Below are positions 1 through 8,234 of a DNA stretch of 36,903 nucleotides, one piece after another. The stretch spans positions 1 through 36,903 of the forward strand of contig JBHEKP010000153.1 in the NCBI GenBank assembly GCA_041859375.1, given 5' to 3'. The notes beneath the pieces are model-generated. The model saw nothing but the letters and a program-made list of their open reading frames with translations, ran no database searches and had not been told where the DNA came from. Every line of letters begins with the position of its first letter. Position 1 is the stretch's first letter. Made by a program: the position numbers and the translations under genes. The DNA is from JBHEKP01 sp041859375 (GTDB lineage: Bacteria; Hydrogenedentota; Hydrogenedentia; Hydrogenedentales; CAITNO01).

Positions 1-968
1 ACGCCAACGGTGCGGACGATGCGGATGAGGTCGGGGTCGAGGGTGGTTTTGGTTTCCCAGGTGTCGCTGAGGGGGCGCAGAACCATTTTCTGGTCCTGGA
101 CGGCGACCATTTTCCCGGTCTCGCCCGCGAGGAGCGCCTCAACGGCGCGCACACCCATGCGGGTGGCGAGAATGCGGTCGAAGGCGGTGGGGCTGCCGCC
201 GCGCTGGATGTGGCCGAGCACGGTGACGCGGCTGTCCTTGAACTCAGAGGTTTCGGCGACCTCTTTTGCGACCCTGATGGCGTCGCCCGCGTCGTCGCCC
301 TCGGCGACAACAACGATGAGGGAGGTTTTGCCGCGCTGGCGGGCGGCGCGCATGTTTTCAACAAGTTTGGCGATGCTGGTGGGCTCCTCGGGGGCGAGCA
401 CCTCCTCGGCGCCGCCCGCGATGGCGCTCATGACGGCGATGAAGCCGCTGTGGCGGCCCATGACCTCGACGAAAAAGACGCGATCGTGGGACTCGGCGGT
501 GTCGTGGACGCGGTCAATGGCGTCCATGGCGATGTTGAGGGCGGTGTCGAATCCGATGGTGTACTCGGTGCCGCCGATGTCGTTGTCTATTGTGCCGGGC
601 AGGCCGATGCAGCGGATGCCGTGCTCCTGGTGGAGCGCCTGCGCGCCCCGGTAGGAGCCGTCGCCGCCGACGACAACAATGCCCTCAATCCCGAAATTTG
701 CGAGCTGGGCGGCGGCGAGGGCGCGGCCCTCCGGCTCCATGAAAGCCTTGCAGCGCGCGGTGCGCAGGATGGTGCCGCCCCGGTTGATGATGCCGCTCAC
801 GTCGCGGGCGGCAAGGGGGCGGATGTCGCCGTCAATCATGCCCTGGTAGCCCCTGCCGATGCCGTAGACGTCCACATTGTTGGCGATGCCCGCGCGCACC
901 ACGGCGCGCACGGCGGCGTTCATGCCCGGCGAGTCGCCGCCGCTGGTCAGCACTCCGATTTTTTTCAT
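1..968 (-). CDS. pfkA: ATP-dependent 6-phosphofructokinase (3' end cut by window start)
   Basis: Phosphorylates fructose 6-phosphate to fructose 1,6-bisphosphate in glycolysis; cytosolic. Translating the minus strand from the ATG at 968 gives MKKIGVLTSGGDSPGMN, the family's N-terminal nucleotide-binding loop, then GGDGS (about residues 101-105), PGTIDND (124-130, catalytic Asp 128), MGRHSGF (170-176) and LGHIQRGGSP. Glycine in GGDGS and in PGTIDND is the pattern of ATP users rather than pyrophosphate users, so ATP dependence is inferred. The frame is open to the left edge; 322 codons are visible, about the full length of the E. coli enzyme, so few residues are missing. A strong GGAGGTGG ribosome site lies just upstream of the ATG. 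It follows the LysM gene by 38 bases and is probably co-transcribed with it. Confidence 0.95.
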   Translation of the reverse strand, partial: MKKIGVLTSGGDSPGMNAAVRAVVRAGIANNVDVYGIGRGYQGMIDGDIRPLAARDVSGIINRGGTILRTARCKAFMEPEGRALAAAQLANFGIEGIVVVGGDGSYRGAQALHQEHGIRCIGLPGTIDNDIGGTEYTIGFDTALNIAMDAIDRVHDTAESHDRVFFVEVMGRHSGFIAVMSAIAGGAEEVLAPEEPTSIAKLVENMRAARQRGKTSLIVVVAEGDDAGDAIRVAKEVAETSEFKDSRVTVLGHIQRGGSPTAFDRILATRMGVRAVEALLAGETGKMVAVQDQKMVLRPLSDTWETKTTLDPDLIRIVRTVG

Positions 969-1006
969 CGCATTCCACCTCCGTTGCGCGGACGCGGCCC
1001 GTCGCG

Positions 1007-3166
1007 TCAGCGTTTGCTTTTTGAGGACCTTTTTCCCTTGGCGCTTTTCGCGGGGGCGGGCTTCTCCTCCGCGCCGCCCCCTTTGGCGCGCACGGTGACC
1101 TTGTCGCCGATGTTCAGGCGGACGTTCTTTTTCCAGTTGTTCCACTTGAGCAGATCATCCACGCTGACCTTGTATTTGGCGGCAATCACGGAGGGGTTGT
1201 CGCCGGACCTGACCACATGGATGATCGTTTCGCCCCCGGCGGCATCCTGCGCTTCCGGGGCGGGCTGCGGGGCCTCCTGCGTCTTTTCCTTCGCGGGGGG
1301 GGCCGCCTCCGCCTTTTTCGCCTCCTGCGCGGGCGGCGCGGCCTGGGCCGCGGAAACCGCCACGGCGGCGGGGGCGCGCGCCGCCACGGCAAGGCCCTGG
1401 GCGCGCCATTCGGCGAGGGCGGCCACGGCGGATGCCTCCACCCTGCGTCCCACCGCCTCAAGCGCCTCCGCCTCGCCCACGAGGCGGCGCACCTCGCCGA
1501 GAAGCCATTCCCCCCGGGAAAGGCCGCCGGGGTTGGCGGTGGAACCGGTGAGGTAGAGGGACTGCTGCTCCTCGCAGCGTGATATGGTGTCGCTGATGGG
1601 CTCCAGGAAGGGCTCGCCCCGGTCATCCTCAATCAGGCAGAGCGCGCGGGCCAGTTCGGCCAGGCGCGCGATGACGGGGAGCGCCGTTTCGGCGGGAAGC
1701 TGCCCGCCGTGCATCATGGCCTCCAGCTTCGGGAAATGGCGCACCAGTTCGAGAAAGCGCCCCCGGCTGGAATCGTCGCCAAGGCCGGACTGCACGGCGG
1801 AAACCAGGGTCCGCATGCCGGAAAGCGCCTCCTGTCCGGCGGCGGCCTGCAGCAGTTCCGAGGCGGCGGTGTTCGCGCGGGCGCGGGCGGCCCCGCCCGG
1901 CACGACGCCGCCGATGCCGGAGACAAACCAGGGGGAGGGCCCGGTGGCAAGGGTGAGGCGCGCGCCCTCCGGCTGCACGGAAACGGAGGGGTTTCCAAGC
2001 ATGTCGGTGGTTTCCAGGCCGACCACCCCCTCAAGGGGCAGCACGGCCTCGGCGGGCTTGTTGCTCCAGCAGGCAAGCATCCAGCGGGCGTTGTCGCGGA
2101 ACAGCAGCGCCCTCACCCCCTCTGCCAGGGGCATTTCCCCGATAAAATCAGTCTTTTCGAGCCTTCCGGAAAGGCCGTTCATGCAGGCCGCCCCGGCGGT
2201 GAGGCCCCCGTCCGCAAACACCATCCCCGAGGGTACGCCCAACTGTCCCGCGCCCTCCGCCCAGGAATCCAGGGCGGTTTTCACCCAGTCGGCCGGGGCG
2301 CTTTCTGGAAGCAGCTCGTCCACCCGCCACCCCTCCATGCCGTGGGCAAGGGCGATGGAACGGCAGGCGATCACCGCGGTCCTGGGGGCGTCCCCGGCCC
2401 CCACCACCACCTGGTCCACCGCCAGCCGGGGGGCGCGCTCCGCCAGGAACCCGGACAGCAGCTCGGGCCGCTCCAGTTCCACCGCCAGCACTGCGGCGGG
2501 GAAAACCTTGAGTATTTTTTCGGCCAGCGCGTTGAACGCCGCCATGTCCCCGTCATAGCGCACATCCCAGCGCGCCACCCCGTTGCCGCCCTCCAGCAGC
2601 GCCGGCAGGGCCGCGTCCAAGGCGGCCCCGGACCCGGCGGGCACGCGGCAGAGGCAGGCCAGCCCAAGCTGCCGCGCGAGGGCGGCATGCCCCGGCATGT
2701 CCGGGGCGGAGACATCCAGGCGGACCGTCCGCACCCCCACGCTCCTGTAGGCGAGGAGCGCCTTCTTGTCCGGATCGGCGGGGGCGTCCACAAACACCGG
2801 CAGGGTCCGCCGCTCGTCCATGCGGTCAATGCGGCAGAAGCGCGCGGAGGTCTTTTGCACCGCATCCCGGATTTCCAGGGAAACCTCGGCGGTGTAGCAG
2901 CCCCGTTCGCGGGGGGCGTCCTTGATGGCGCACCAGCGCGGCGCGCCCGCGGTGAGCATCAAATCCCCCAGGGAAATGTCCACCGCCCCGGAGCTTTCCT
3001 CCGGCTTCAGGCGCAGCTTCACCCGCGCGGAGACATCCTCCGGGGAAAGCAGCTCGATGACCAGCGGATCGTCCACATACACGAAGGGAAGCGGCTGGTC
3101 CGGCGCGACGGTCACGGACACGTCCGCCGACAGCAGCGCCAGCGAAAGCACGGCCAGCAGGCTCAT
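1007..3166 (-). CDS. Exported LysM-domain protein with glycosidase-like N-terminal region, function unknown
   Basis: 719 residues. A hydrophobic N-terminus (MSLLAVLSLALLSADVS) looks like a signal peptide. The first 400 or so residues read like a TIM-barrel followed by the small beta domain that caps many glycosidases (DMLGNPSVSV, then LATGPSPWFVSG), but I could not locate a clear catalytic Glu/Asp pair. A helical region (about 430-590) is followed by an Ala/Pro/Glu/Lys-rich linker and one LysM domain at about 648-692 (HVVRSGDNPSVIAAKY), which in this family binds peptidoglycan or chitin-type glycans. The last 27 residues are strongly basic. The ATG overlaps the stop of the upstream hydrolase gene (ATGA), indicating translational coupling. 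Cell-wall or periplasmic location is inferred; the biochemical role is unknown. Confidence 0.8.
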   Translation of the reverse strand: MSLLAVLSLALLSADVSVTVAPDQPLPFVYVDDPLVIELLSPEDVSARVKLRLKPEESSGAVDISLGDLMLTAGAPRWCAIKDAPRERGCYTAEVSLEIRDAVQKTSARFCRIDRMDERRTLPVFVDAPADPDKKALLAYRSVGVRTVRLDVSAPDMPGHAALARQLGLACLCRVPAGSGAALDAALPALLEGGNGVARWDVRYDGDMAAFNALAEKILKVFPAAVLAVELERPELLSGFLAERAPRLAVDQVVVGAGDAPRTAVIACRSIALAHGMEGWRVDELLPESAPADWVKTALDSWAEGAGQLGVPSGMVFADGGLTAGAACMNGLSGRLEKTDFIGEMPLAEGVRALLFRDNARWMLACWSNKPAEAVLPLEGVVGLETTDMLGNPSVSVQPEGARLTLATGPSPWFVSGIGGVVPGGAARARANTAASELLQAAAGQEALSGMRTLVSAVQSGLGDDSSRGRFLELVRHFPKLEAMMHGGQLPAETALPVIARLAELARALCLIEDDRGEPFLEPISDTISRCEEQQSLYLTGSTANPGGLSRGEWLLGEVRRLVGEAEALEAVGRRVEASAVAALAEWRAQGLAVAARAPAAVAVSAAQAAPPAQEAKKAEAAPPAKEKTQEAPQPAPEAQDAAGGETIIHVVRSGDNPSVIAAKYKVSVDDLLKWNNWKKNVRLNIGDKVTVRAKGGGAEEKPAPAKSAKGKRSSKSKR

Positions 3167-3777
3167 GACCGCACCAGGAAGGGGTTGGAGGCGCGCTCCA
3201 CCCCGATGGTGGTGGCCGGGCCGTGGCCGGAATGGACCGTCACATGATCCGGAAGGGACATCAACTGGGTCTGAATCGAATAGATCAACTGGGTGTAATT
3301 GCCGCCGGGCAGGTCGGTGCGGCCGATGGAGCCCGCAAACAGCACGTCGCCGGAGAAAACGGCGTCGCGTCCCGCAAGCACCACATGCCCCGGACTGTGG
3401 CCGGGGGCGTGGCGCACCTGAAGCTCCTCGCCGCCAAAGGCCACCTTGTCGCCGTGCGCAAGAAACTGGTCGGGATCCGGCGAGTCAGGAAAGGGCACCC
3501 CGAACATCATCCCCTGCTCGCCCACGGCGCGCAGGAGGGGGAGGTCCAGCTCATGGCAGGCCAGCGGCGCGCCGGTGGCCTCCTTCACGCCCGCGTTGCC
3601 GCCGCAGTGGTCGCAGTGGCAGTGGGTGTTCACAATCATGCGCACGTTGAAGCGGGACAGGTAGTCAAGCAGCGCGGGCGACGCCTCGCCCGGATCAATC
3701 ACAATCGCGTCCCCCCCGTCGGACAGGACGTAGCAGTTCATGTAAAAGGGGGTAAGCTGGAAAATTTTCACGTTCAC
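3163..3777 (-). CDS. Metallo-beta-lactamase-fold hydrolase, glyoxalase II / YcbL-like
   Basis: 204 residues, the usual length for stand-alone glyoxalase II-like hydrolases. The metal site is complete: THCHCDH (His52, His54, Asp56, His57), His127 in APGHSPGH, Asp144 in FSGDVLF and His185 in SGHGPATT. The C-terminal GHGPATTIGVERASNPF is typical of the YcbL-type subgroup. Such enzymes hydrolyse thioesters such as S-lactoylglutathione, but substrate cannot be read from sequence. It starts with GTG at 3777, with GAGGAG about eight bases upstream; another GTG two codons later is possible. It is first in the operon with the LysM protein and pfkA. A link to methylglyoxal handling beside glycolysis is only a guess. 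Confidence 0.9.
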   Translation of the reverse strand: MNVKIFQLTPFYMNCYVLSDGGDAIVIDPGEASPALLDYLSRFNVRMIVNTHCHCDHCGGNAGVKEATGAPLACHELDLPLLRAVGEQGMMFGVPFPDSPDPDQFLAHGDKVAFGGEELQVRHAPGHSPGHVVLAGRDAVFSGDVLFAGSIGRTDLPGGNYTQLIYSIQTQLMSLPDHVTVHSGHGPATTIGVERASNPFLVRS

Positions 3778-3802
3778 GGGTGGTTCTCCTCAATCGGGAA
3801 AG

Positions 3803-3831
3803 ATGCTAGCCGATTGCGCGCCGCCGTGCAA
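3803..3831 (-). promoter_or_regulatory. Candidate sigma-70 promoter for the hydrolase-LysM-pfkA operon
   Basis: On the minus strand TTGCAC and TAGCAT are separated by 17 bases, with predicted start near 3796 and the GTG start at 3777. The elements match the -35/-10 consensus at 5 of 6 and 4 of 6 positions. It lies between the upstream terminator and the first gene of the operon, where a promoter is expected. Confidence 0.45.
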
Positions 3832-3849
3832 GAAACGGGCGGGTTTTCC

Positions 3850-3900
3850 CCAAAAACAGAAACCGGGCGGCCCGGCCTTTTCAGGCTGCGGGCCGCCCGG
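3850..3900 (-). terminator. Intrinsic terminator of the coiled-coil membrane protein gene
   Basis: Perfect 12-base arms (CCGGGCGGCCCG at 3863-3874 and its complement at 3889-3900), extendable through GCC/GGC in the loop. On the minus strand the hairpin is followed by TTTCTGTTTTTGG. It begins 20 bases after the stop codon at 3921. Confidence 0.8.
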
Positions 3901-3920
3901 ACAATCACCAAAAACGAATC

Positions 3921-5702
3921 CTAGAGCGAGTCGAAGTTGCGCTGCCAGGAGGTGCCGCCCTGGGACGCAATCTCGCGCTCCGCAAGCATCTGCACCTTGT
4001 TCTGGAAGTCCTTCACGCGGGAGGCGATGATGGTCGCCTCAAGGCCCTTGCGGGATTCCTCGGGCAGGTCCTCGCGGAAGGACCACTTCGGCGTGTCCGT
4101 GGTGCCCGTGTTCTCAAAGACGCCCACGTTCTGGCCGTCGAGGGTGCGGTAGTACACGCCCCAGTTGCCGCGCATCAGGCATTCCGCCCATTTCTGCACC
4201 TTGGAGCCGAACTGGTCGGTGACCTGGATGTGGGCGAAGAAGTACTCGTTGGACCGCGCGATTTCAAGTTCGCGCAGGTACATGCTGGTGTATTCCTCCT
4301 GAAGTTCGGGGGAAACCCAGTTGCTCGCGGCGGCCTTTTCGCGCAGCTGCTGCACGGAGGCAAGGCGCGCGGCGTGGTCGTACTTCTGCGGCGTGAGGGG
4401 CATGGACTCCTTGACCAGGATCAGCAGGCGGTCCACATTATGCTCAAGGGCCTCCTTCGTCGCCACGCGGCGGACGTTGGCCTCCTCAAGCTCGCCCACC
4501 AGCCCGGTGAGGCGGTCCACTTCGGCCACCAGACCGCGCTGGCGCGCCTGGATGATGGCCGTCTCGTTGCGCAAATCGTCATACACCGCCTGGGCGTTGG
4601 CGAATTCCTCGTTCTTGTCGGCAATCTGCTGCTCCACACCGGCGAGCTGGCTCTGCTTTTCCTGCAGCGTCGCGTTGGTGGAGTCAAGCTGGCCGGTCAC
4701 CTGGTCAAGCTGTTGTGTCTTGGCCGTGATCTCGCGAAGCAGCTCCTCGGCGCGCTGCGGGGAGATCTCCACCCCGCCCTGCTCGGACTTGGGAAGGTTC
4801 TGCAGCTTGTTCACCTGGCTCTGAAGGCCGGAAACCTGGTTCTCCAGCTCGGTGACCTGCGCCGCCTTCGGGTTGGGCAGGAACGTGAGATAATCCGCGA
4901 GGAAGGGGGAGGCCACGATGCCCGCGCCGGCGGCGATCAGGATCAGCACGATGGCCACCAGCGGGGAGCCGCCCTTTTTCGCGCCGCCCGCCTTGCCGCT
5001 CTTCTGGCTGGGGCCGGCCGAGGCGCCCGCGCCCACTGCGGCGGGACGGCCGGAGGGAATGTCAAAGTTCGCGTCAAAACCGCCAAAACCCGTGTCCGGC
5101 CCGAAATCGGGAACGGGGGTGCCGCCGGTCGCGTTGGCGCCACCGCCAAAGGCACCCGCGCCGCCGCCAATCGCCTCGCCGCCGCCAAAGTCCGGCTCGT
5201 TGAAAACCGGCGTCTCCATGGCCTGCGTGGGGGCGGGCGTCTGGTTGCCGAAGGAGAACCCGGAATCGGCGGGCCCGAAGGCGCTGTCGAAAATGGGGGT
5301 CTCCAGGCTCGAATCCGGTCCGGGGCCGATGTCCGGCGTCTCCGGCGAGAAATCGCTGTCCGCCGCGAGATCCTGGAATCCGGCACCGCCGCGGCCCATG
5401 CCCATGGACGAAACATTGCCCGTCGGGCTGAACTCAAATCCGGGCGGTGCGGGCTTGATGTTGCCCCCCGCCGGATTCGGCGTTTCCAGTGAAATGTCGC
5501 TTAGCGGGGGAAGACCGCCAAAAGCGTCAGCCGCCGGATCGCGGGTTTCAAAATTCCCCAGCGGAGGCAGTTCGGCATCGGCATCCAGCCCACCGCCTGA
5601 GTCAAAATCACTCAGAGGGGGCAGGTTGCCCAGCCCGGACTCCTCATCCTTCCGCTTTTTCTCATCCGGGGTGTCACCGCCAAAAAGGTTGTCATCGGCC
5701 AT
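3921..5702 (-). CDS. Unrecognised single-pass membrane protein: low-complexity N-terminal half, coiled coil, C-terminal domain
   Basis: 593 residues; no family recognised. Residues 1-245 are acidic and Gly/Pro-rich with internal repeats: LPPL followed by a Ser/Gly-Asp/Asn motif at about 27, 45 and 64, and ETP motifs near 73, 121, 134 and 163. There is no signal peptide, so this half is probably cytoplasmic. A basic patch (GKAGGAKKGG) precedes one membrane helix at about 247-275. A heptad-rich coiled coil covers about 281-430, then a mixed domain (440-593) containing WAECLMRGNWGVYYRT. The ATG has GGAGGT eight bases upstream, and the gene has its own promoter and terminator, so it is monocistronic. 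The layout suggests a scaffold connecting cytoplasm and envelope, which is inference. Confidence 0.75.
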   Translation of the reverse strand: MADDNLFGGDTPDEKKRKDEESGLGNLPPLSDFDSGGGLDADAELPPLGNFETRDPAADAFGGLPPLSDISLETPNPAGGNIKPAPPGFEFSPTGNVSSMGMGRGGAGFQDLAADSDFSPETPDIGPGPDSSLETPIFDSAFGPADSGFSFGNQTPAPTQAMETPVFNEPDFGGGEAIGGGAGAFGGGANATGGTPVPDFGPDTGFGGFDANFDIPSGRPAAVGAGASAGPSQKSGKAGGAKKGGSPLVAIVLILIAAGAGIVASPFLADYLTFLPNPKAAQVTELENQVSGLQSQVNKLQNLPKSEQGGVEISPQRAEELLREITAKTQQLDQVTGQLDSTNATLQEKQSQLAGVEQQIADKNEEFANAQAVYDDLRNETAIIQARQRGLVAEVDRLTGLVGELEEANVRRVATKEALEHNVDRLLILVKESMPLTPQKYDHAARLASVQQLREKAAASNWVSPELQEEYTSMYLRELEIARSNEYFFAHIQVTDQFGSKVQKWAECLMRGNWGVYYRTLDGQNVGVFENTGTTDTPKWSFREDLPEESRKGLEATIIASRVKDFQNKVQMLAEREIASQGGTSWQRNFDSL

Positions 5703-5761
5703 CAGACCTACCTCCGTTTCGCCAGTATCCTCTGGTTTACCCTTTGCGGGTTATCAGGTGC

Positions 5762-5790
5762 ATTTTAGCACGGCGCACAATATCTGTCAA
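5762..5790 (-). promoter_or_regulatory. Near-consensus sigma-70 promoter
   Basis: TTGACA (complement of 5785-5790), 17-base spacer, TAAAAT (complement of 5762-5767). This matches the consensus at 11 of 12 positions with ideal spacing. Start near 5755 gives a leader of about 50 bases before the ATG at 5702. The 221-base gap 5703-5923 otherwise holds a plus-strand promoter-like match and no gene. Confidence 0.8.
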
Positions 5791-5883
5791 GAAACTTCTT
5801 GCCGTAACTCCAATAATTTTCAGGGCTAAACCGGCACACCCCGCCAATATCACCGCCAGAATGCCGGGAAAGCATCCTTCGTG

Positions 5884-5912
5884 TTGACAGTATATGCGAT
5901 TTCACCTAAAAA
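5884..5912 (+). promoter_or_regulatory. Promoter-like sequence facing the 3' end of the fucU-like gene
   Basis: On the plus strand TTGACA (5884-5889), 17 bases, then TAAAAA (5907-5912). No plus-strand gene follows; transcription would run antisense into the mutarotase gene. AT-rich chance matches are common, so function is uncertain. Confidence 0.3.
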
Positions 5913-5923
5913 AGAAAGATCCG

Positions 5924-6340
5924 TCAGGGGTTTACCACGCCGATTGTCAATAATATATTCGCGTAAATACGCTGTTCCGCCGTGATAATCTGGAGGCAGG
6001 TGTCCGGACCGGAGGCCTCCTCGTAAAAGGTGAACCGGTCGTATTTGGTCAGTTCCATGCCGGGAAGAAGCGCGCGGAACTCAGAAAAAATGGCCGGTTC
6101 CGGCCCGTCCGCAGGTTCCATCACGGCGGCGTCCTCCACCGGAACGGCGGTGGTGACCGCCTTCAGCACGTCGGTCACCGTGGGAATTCCGGGGCTGAGG
6201 TTCAGGTAAACCAGCCGGGCGTTTTCCCCCAGTTTTGTGCAGGCGGGATAATTGCCGTCGGCAATCATAATCTTTGAACCGTGGCCCGCCGAGGCAATGG
6301 CCTCCAGAATATCCGGGTGAAGCAAGCGTTGTTTCAGCAT
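5924..6340 (-). CDS. RbsD/FucU family sugar mutarotase
   Basis: 138 residues, normal for the family, which interconverts pyranose/furanose or alpha/beta forms of ribose or fucose in the cytosol. Visible marks are the N-terminal LLHPDILEAIASAGHG with conserved His20, IADGNYPA (Asp28), and the C-terminal YANILLTIGV, close to the FucU form. The beta-strand SPGIPTVTDVLKAV also fits. Whether the substrate is L-fucose or another sugar cannot be decided. GGAGG lies seven bases before the ATG. It starts 54 bases after the TPR protein stop and is probably in the same transcript. A short T-rich stretch follows the stop but I see no convincing hairpin. Confidence 0.88.
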   Translation of the reverse strand: MLKQRLLHPDILEAIASAGHGSKIMIADGNYPACTKLGENARLVYLNLSPGIPTVTDVLKAVTTAVPVEDAAVMEPADGPEPAIFSEFRALLPGMELTKYDRFTFYEEASGPDTCLQIITAEQRIYANILLTIGVVNP

Positions 6341-6394
6341 TTTTTCGCCTCCAATTGCAAAATCAAAACAGCCGCGCCGGGGCCGTTCCCGGCG

Positions 6395-8137
6395 TCACCA
6401 GTCCTCGTTCATCGGCGCACCCGCCAGCCACCTGTTGATGAACCCGCCGGTCTGCGGGTTTTGCTGCGCCACCCGCTGCAGCAGCATGGCGGCCTGGAAC
6501 CATTCGCCCATGGCAATCCGGCACCGCCCCAGGCCCAGCACCGCGTCCATGGCCAGGCCGGGGTCCGCGCTCTTTGCCAGGTTCAGCGCCTTTTCATATT
6601 CTGCTGCCGCGGCGGCCATATCCCCCTGGCCCTCCAAAACCCGTCCCAGGGAGGCACGCACCTCCATCTCCGGGATGAGCGCGGCGGCCCCTTTCTCCCC
6701 GCCGGGGGCGGCTTTCAGCCGCAGCACCGCCTCGTAATGGCGGCGGGCGCCGGAAAGATTTTTCCGCAAATCCTGGCAAGTGACCGCGAGGTTAAAGTGC
6801 ACCCGGGCGGACTTGGGATTCTCGCGCAGGGTGGCGCGGAAAAGCCGCTCATTGTCATGCCAGTCCCGGTTGCGTTCCACCGTCATCCACAGCAGCATGC
6901 AGGCCATGGCCGCCACTGCGGCGCGGCAGAACGGGACGCCAAGGGGAATCCGTCCCGCGGCAAGGAAAATCCCCTCGAAAAAGGCCCACCAGAACCCGGC
7001 CATGGGCACATACATCCAGTGTTCGGCCAGGGGCGCGTTGATGGGAAAAATCCCCGATATGGGAATCCATGCCGCGAGGAACCACACGATTCCGGCGGCA
7101 ATCCTCGTTTTGCCACCCCTGAAGGCCAGCACCGCAAGCGCCGCCAGCAGCAGGAACAGTCCCGCCCCCGCCGGGGCGGCCCATCCCGGCACGCCGTCGA
7201 GGGTGCGCTCCATGTGCAGGCCAACAGGCCAGAACAACATTTTCATGTACAGGAAAAACGCCTGGAAAGTTTCCACCAGCCTCCGCGCCAGGGGTGCGTG
7301 CTCCCCGCCGCCGCCCTCGGCAAAACTCAGCACCGTCGCGCGCAGCAGCAGATACCCCAGCAGCACCACCCCCGCGCCCGCCAGGGGCCACAGCCTTTGG
7401 GCCAGCCCCCCGCCCTCTTCGCCCCTTTCCTTGCGCGCGCGCTCCCGGACCAGCAGCCCGAGTCCCAGCAGCACCGGAAAAATCAGGCTGGACTCCTTGC
7501 TCAGCAACGCCAGCACAAAGGAAAGAAGGCCCGCAACAGAAGCCACAATCCCCCTCCCCGAATGATCCGCCCGCAGAACAAGCATCATTCCCAGGAGCAT
7601 AAAGGCGGCGGACATCATGTCGGCGCGGCCGCTGATGTAGGCCACCGCCTCGGTGTGCAGGGGATGGACGGCAAACACCAGCGCGGCGGAAAAGGCCGCG
7701 GTCAGGGGCGCGCCGAGCGCGAGCAGCACCCCCAGAAGGGCGGCGGCGGCGGCGGCATGCCAGAACATGTTGGAAAGATGGAAAACCAGCGTGGGCAGCC
7801 CCTCCGGATAGGCGCGCCCCGAAGCGGCCACGGTCTCCGGGGAGGGGCCCCCGGAGATCGCATAGTCAACCATGAAGGAGGCCGCCACCAAGGGCCGGTA
7901 GAAATTGCCCTGCCCCCGCCCGAAGGCGTGCTGATCCTCCCGGAACAACTGAAAGAACTTCGCGGGCTCCTGCACGTGCTTGTGCAGCAGCACGGAGGAC
8001 ACGTCATCCCAGACCCATTCCCCGTCCAGGGTGTTCAGGTAGGCCGCGCAGGCCGCCGCCAAAACAACCGCGCCCGCGCACCATGCCAGCATGGTGCGGG
8101 CCGCGGCCCCCCTGGAACCGTCTGTCAGACTGCTCAT
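6395..8137 (-). CDS. TMTC-like polytopic membrane protein with C-terminal TPR repeats
   Basis: 580 residues from the chosen ATG. The N-terminal half is a multi-pass membrane region of the GT-C glycosyltransferase style: first helix, then VWDD (residues 42-45, the acidic loop motif), NFYRPLV, and HPLHTEAVAYISGRAD at about 158-173, all typical of TMTC/O-mannosyltransferase-like proteins. From about residue 440 TPR helices follow (AKSARVHFNLAVTC-like, ALIPEMEVRASLGRVL, YEKALNLAK). The family is thought to transfer sugars from lipid carriers, but bacterial members are largely uncharacterised. I chose ATG 8137, with GGTGGA upstream, because the TTG start at 8167 would lie inside the T tract of the preceding terminator. 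The mutarotase gene follows downstream. Confidence 0.85.
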   Translation of the reverse strand: MSSLTDGSRGAAARTMLAWCAGAVVLAAACAAYLNTLDGEWVWDDVSSVLLHKHVQEPAKFFQLFREDQHAFGRGQGNFYRPLVAASFMVDYAISGGPSPETVAASGRAYPEGLPTLVFHLSNMFWHAAAAAALLGVLLALGAPLTAAFSAALVFAVHPLHTEAVAYISGRADMMSAAFMLLGMMLVLRADHSGRGIVASVAGLLSFVLALLSKESSLIFPVLLGLGLLVRERARKERGEEGGGLAQRLWPLAGAGVVLLGYLLLRATVLSFAEGGGGEHAPLARRLVETFQAFFLYMKMLFWPVGLHMERTLDGVPGWAAPAGAGLFLLLAALAVLAFRGGKTRIAAGIVWFLAAWIPISGIFPINAPLAEHWMYVPMAGFWWAFFEGIFLAAGRIPLGVPFCRAAVAAMACMLLWMTVERNRDWHDNERLFRATLRENPKSARVHFNLAVTCQDLRKNLSGARRHYEAVLRLKAAPGGEKGAAALIPEMEVRASLGRVLEGQGDMAAAAAEYEKALNLAKSADPGLAMDAVLGLGRCRIAMGEWFQAAMLLQRVAQQNPQTGGFINRWLAGAPMNEDW

Positions 8138-8165
8138 TGCACATCCACCGCGCCGTGGCCGGCGC

Positions 8166-8202
8166 AAAAAAAGCGGCCGGACGCCTGATCACATCCGGCC
8201 GC
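8166..8202 (-). terminator. Intrinsic terminator of the lipoprotein gene
   Basis: Perfect 9-base stem (GCGGCCGGA 8173-8181 with 8194-8202), 12-base loop, and a run of seven T on the minus strand (complement of 8166-8172). It lies 32 bases past the stop of the lipoprotein gene. Confidence 0.85.
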
Positions 8203-8234
8203 ACGACCTTTCCGGCGCATTCAACACCGCACCA

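Noticed and set aside
10..1556. Long plus-strand reading frames over 10-654 and 210-1556
   Set aside because: They run antisense to pfkA and the LysM gene, whose translations match known motifs; the GC-rich codons keep the opposite frames open by chance.
8138..8167. TTG start 10 codons upstream for the TMTC-like protein
   Set aside because: It reaches into the T tract of the lipoprotein terminator; ATG 8137 has a ribosome site.
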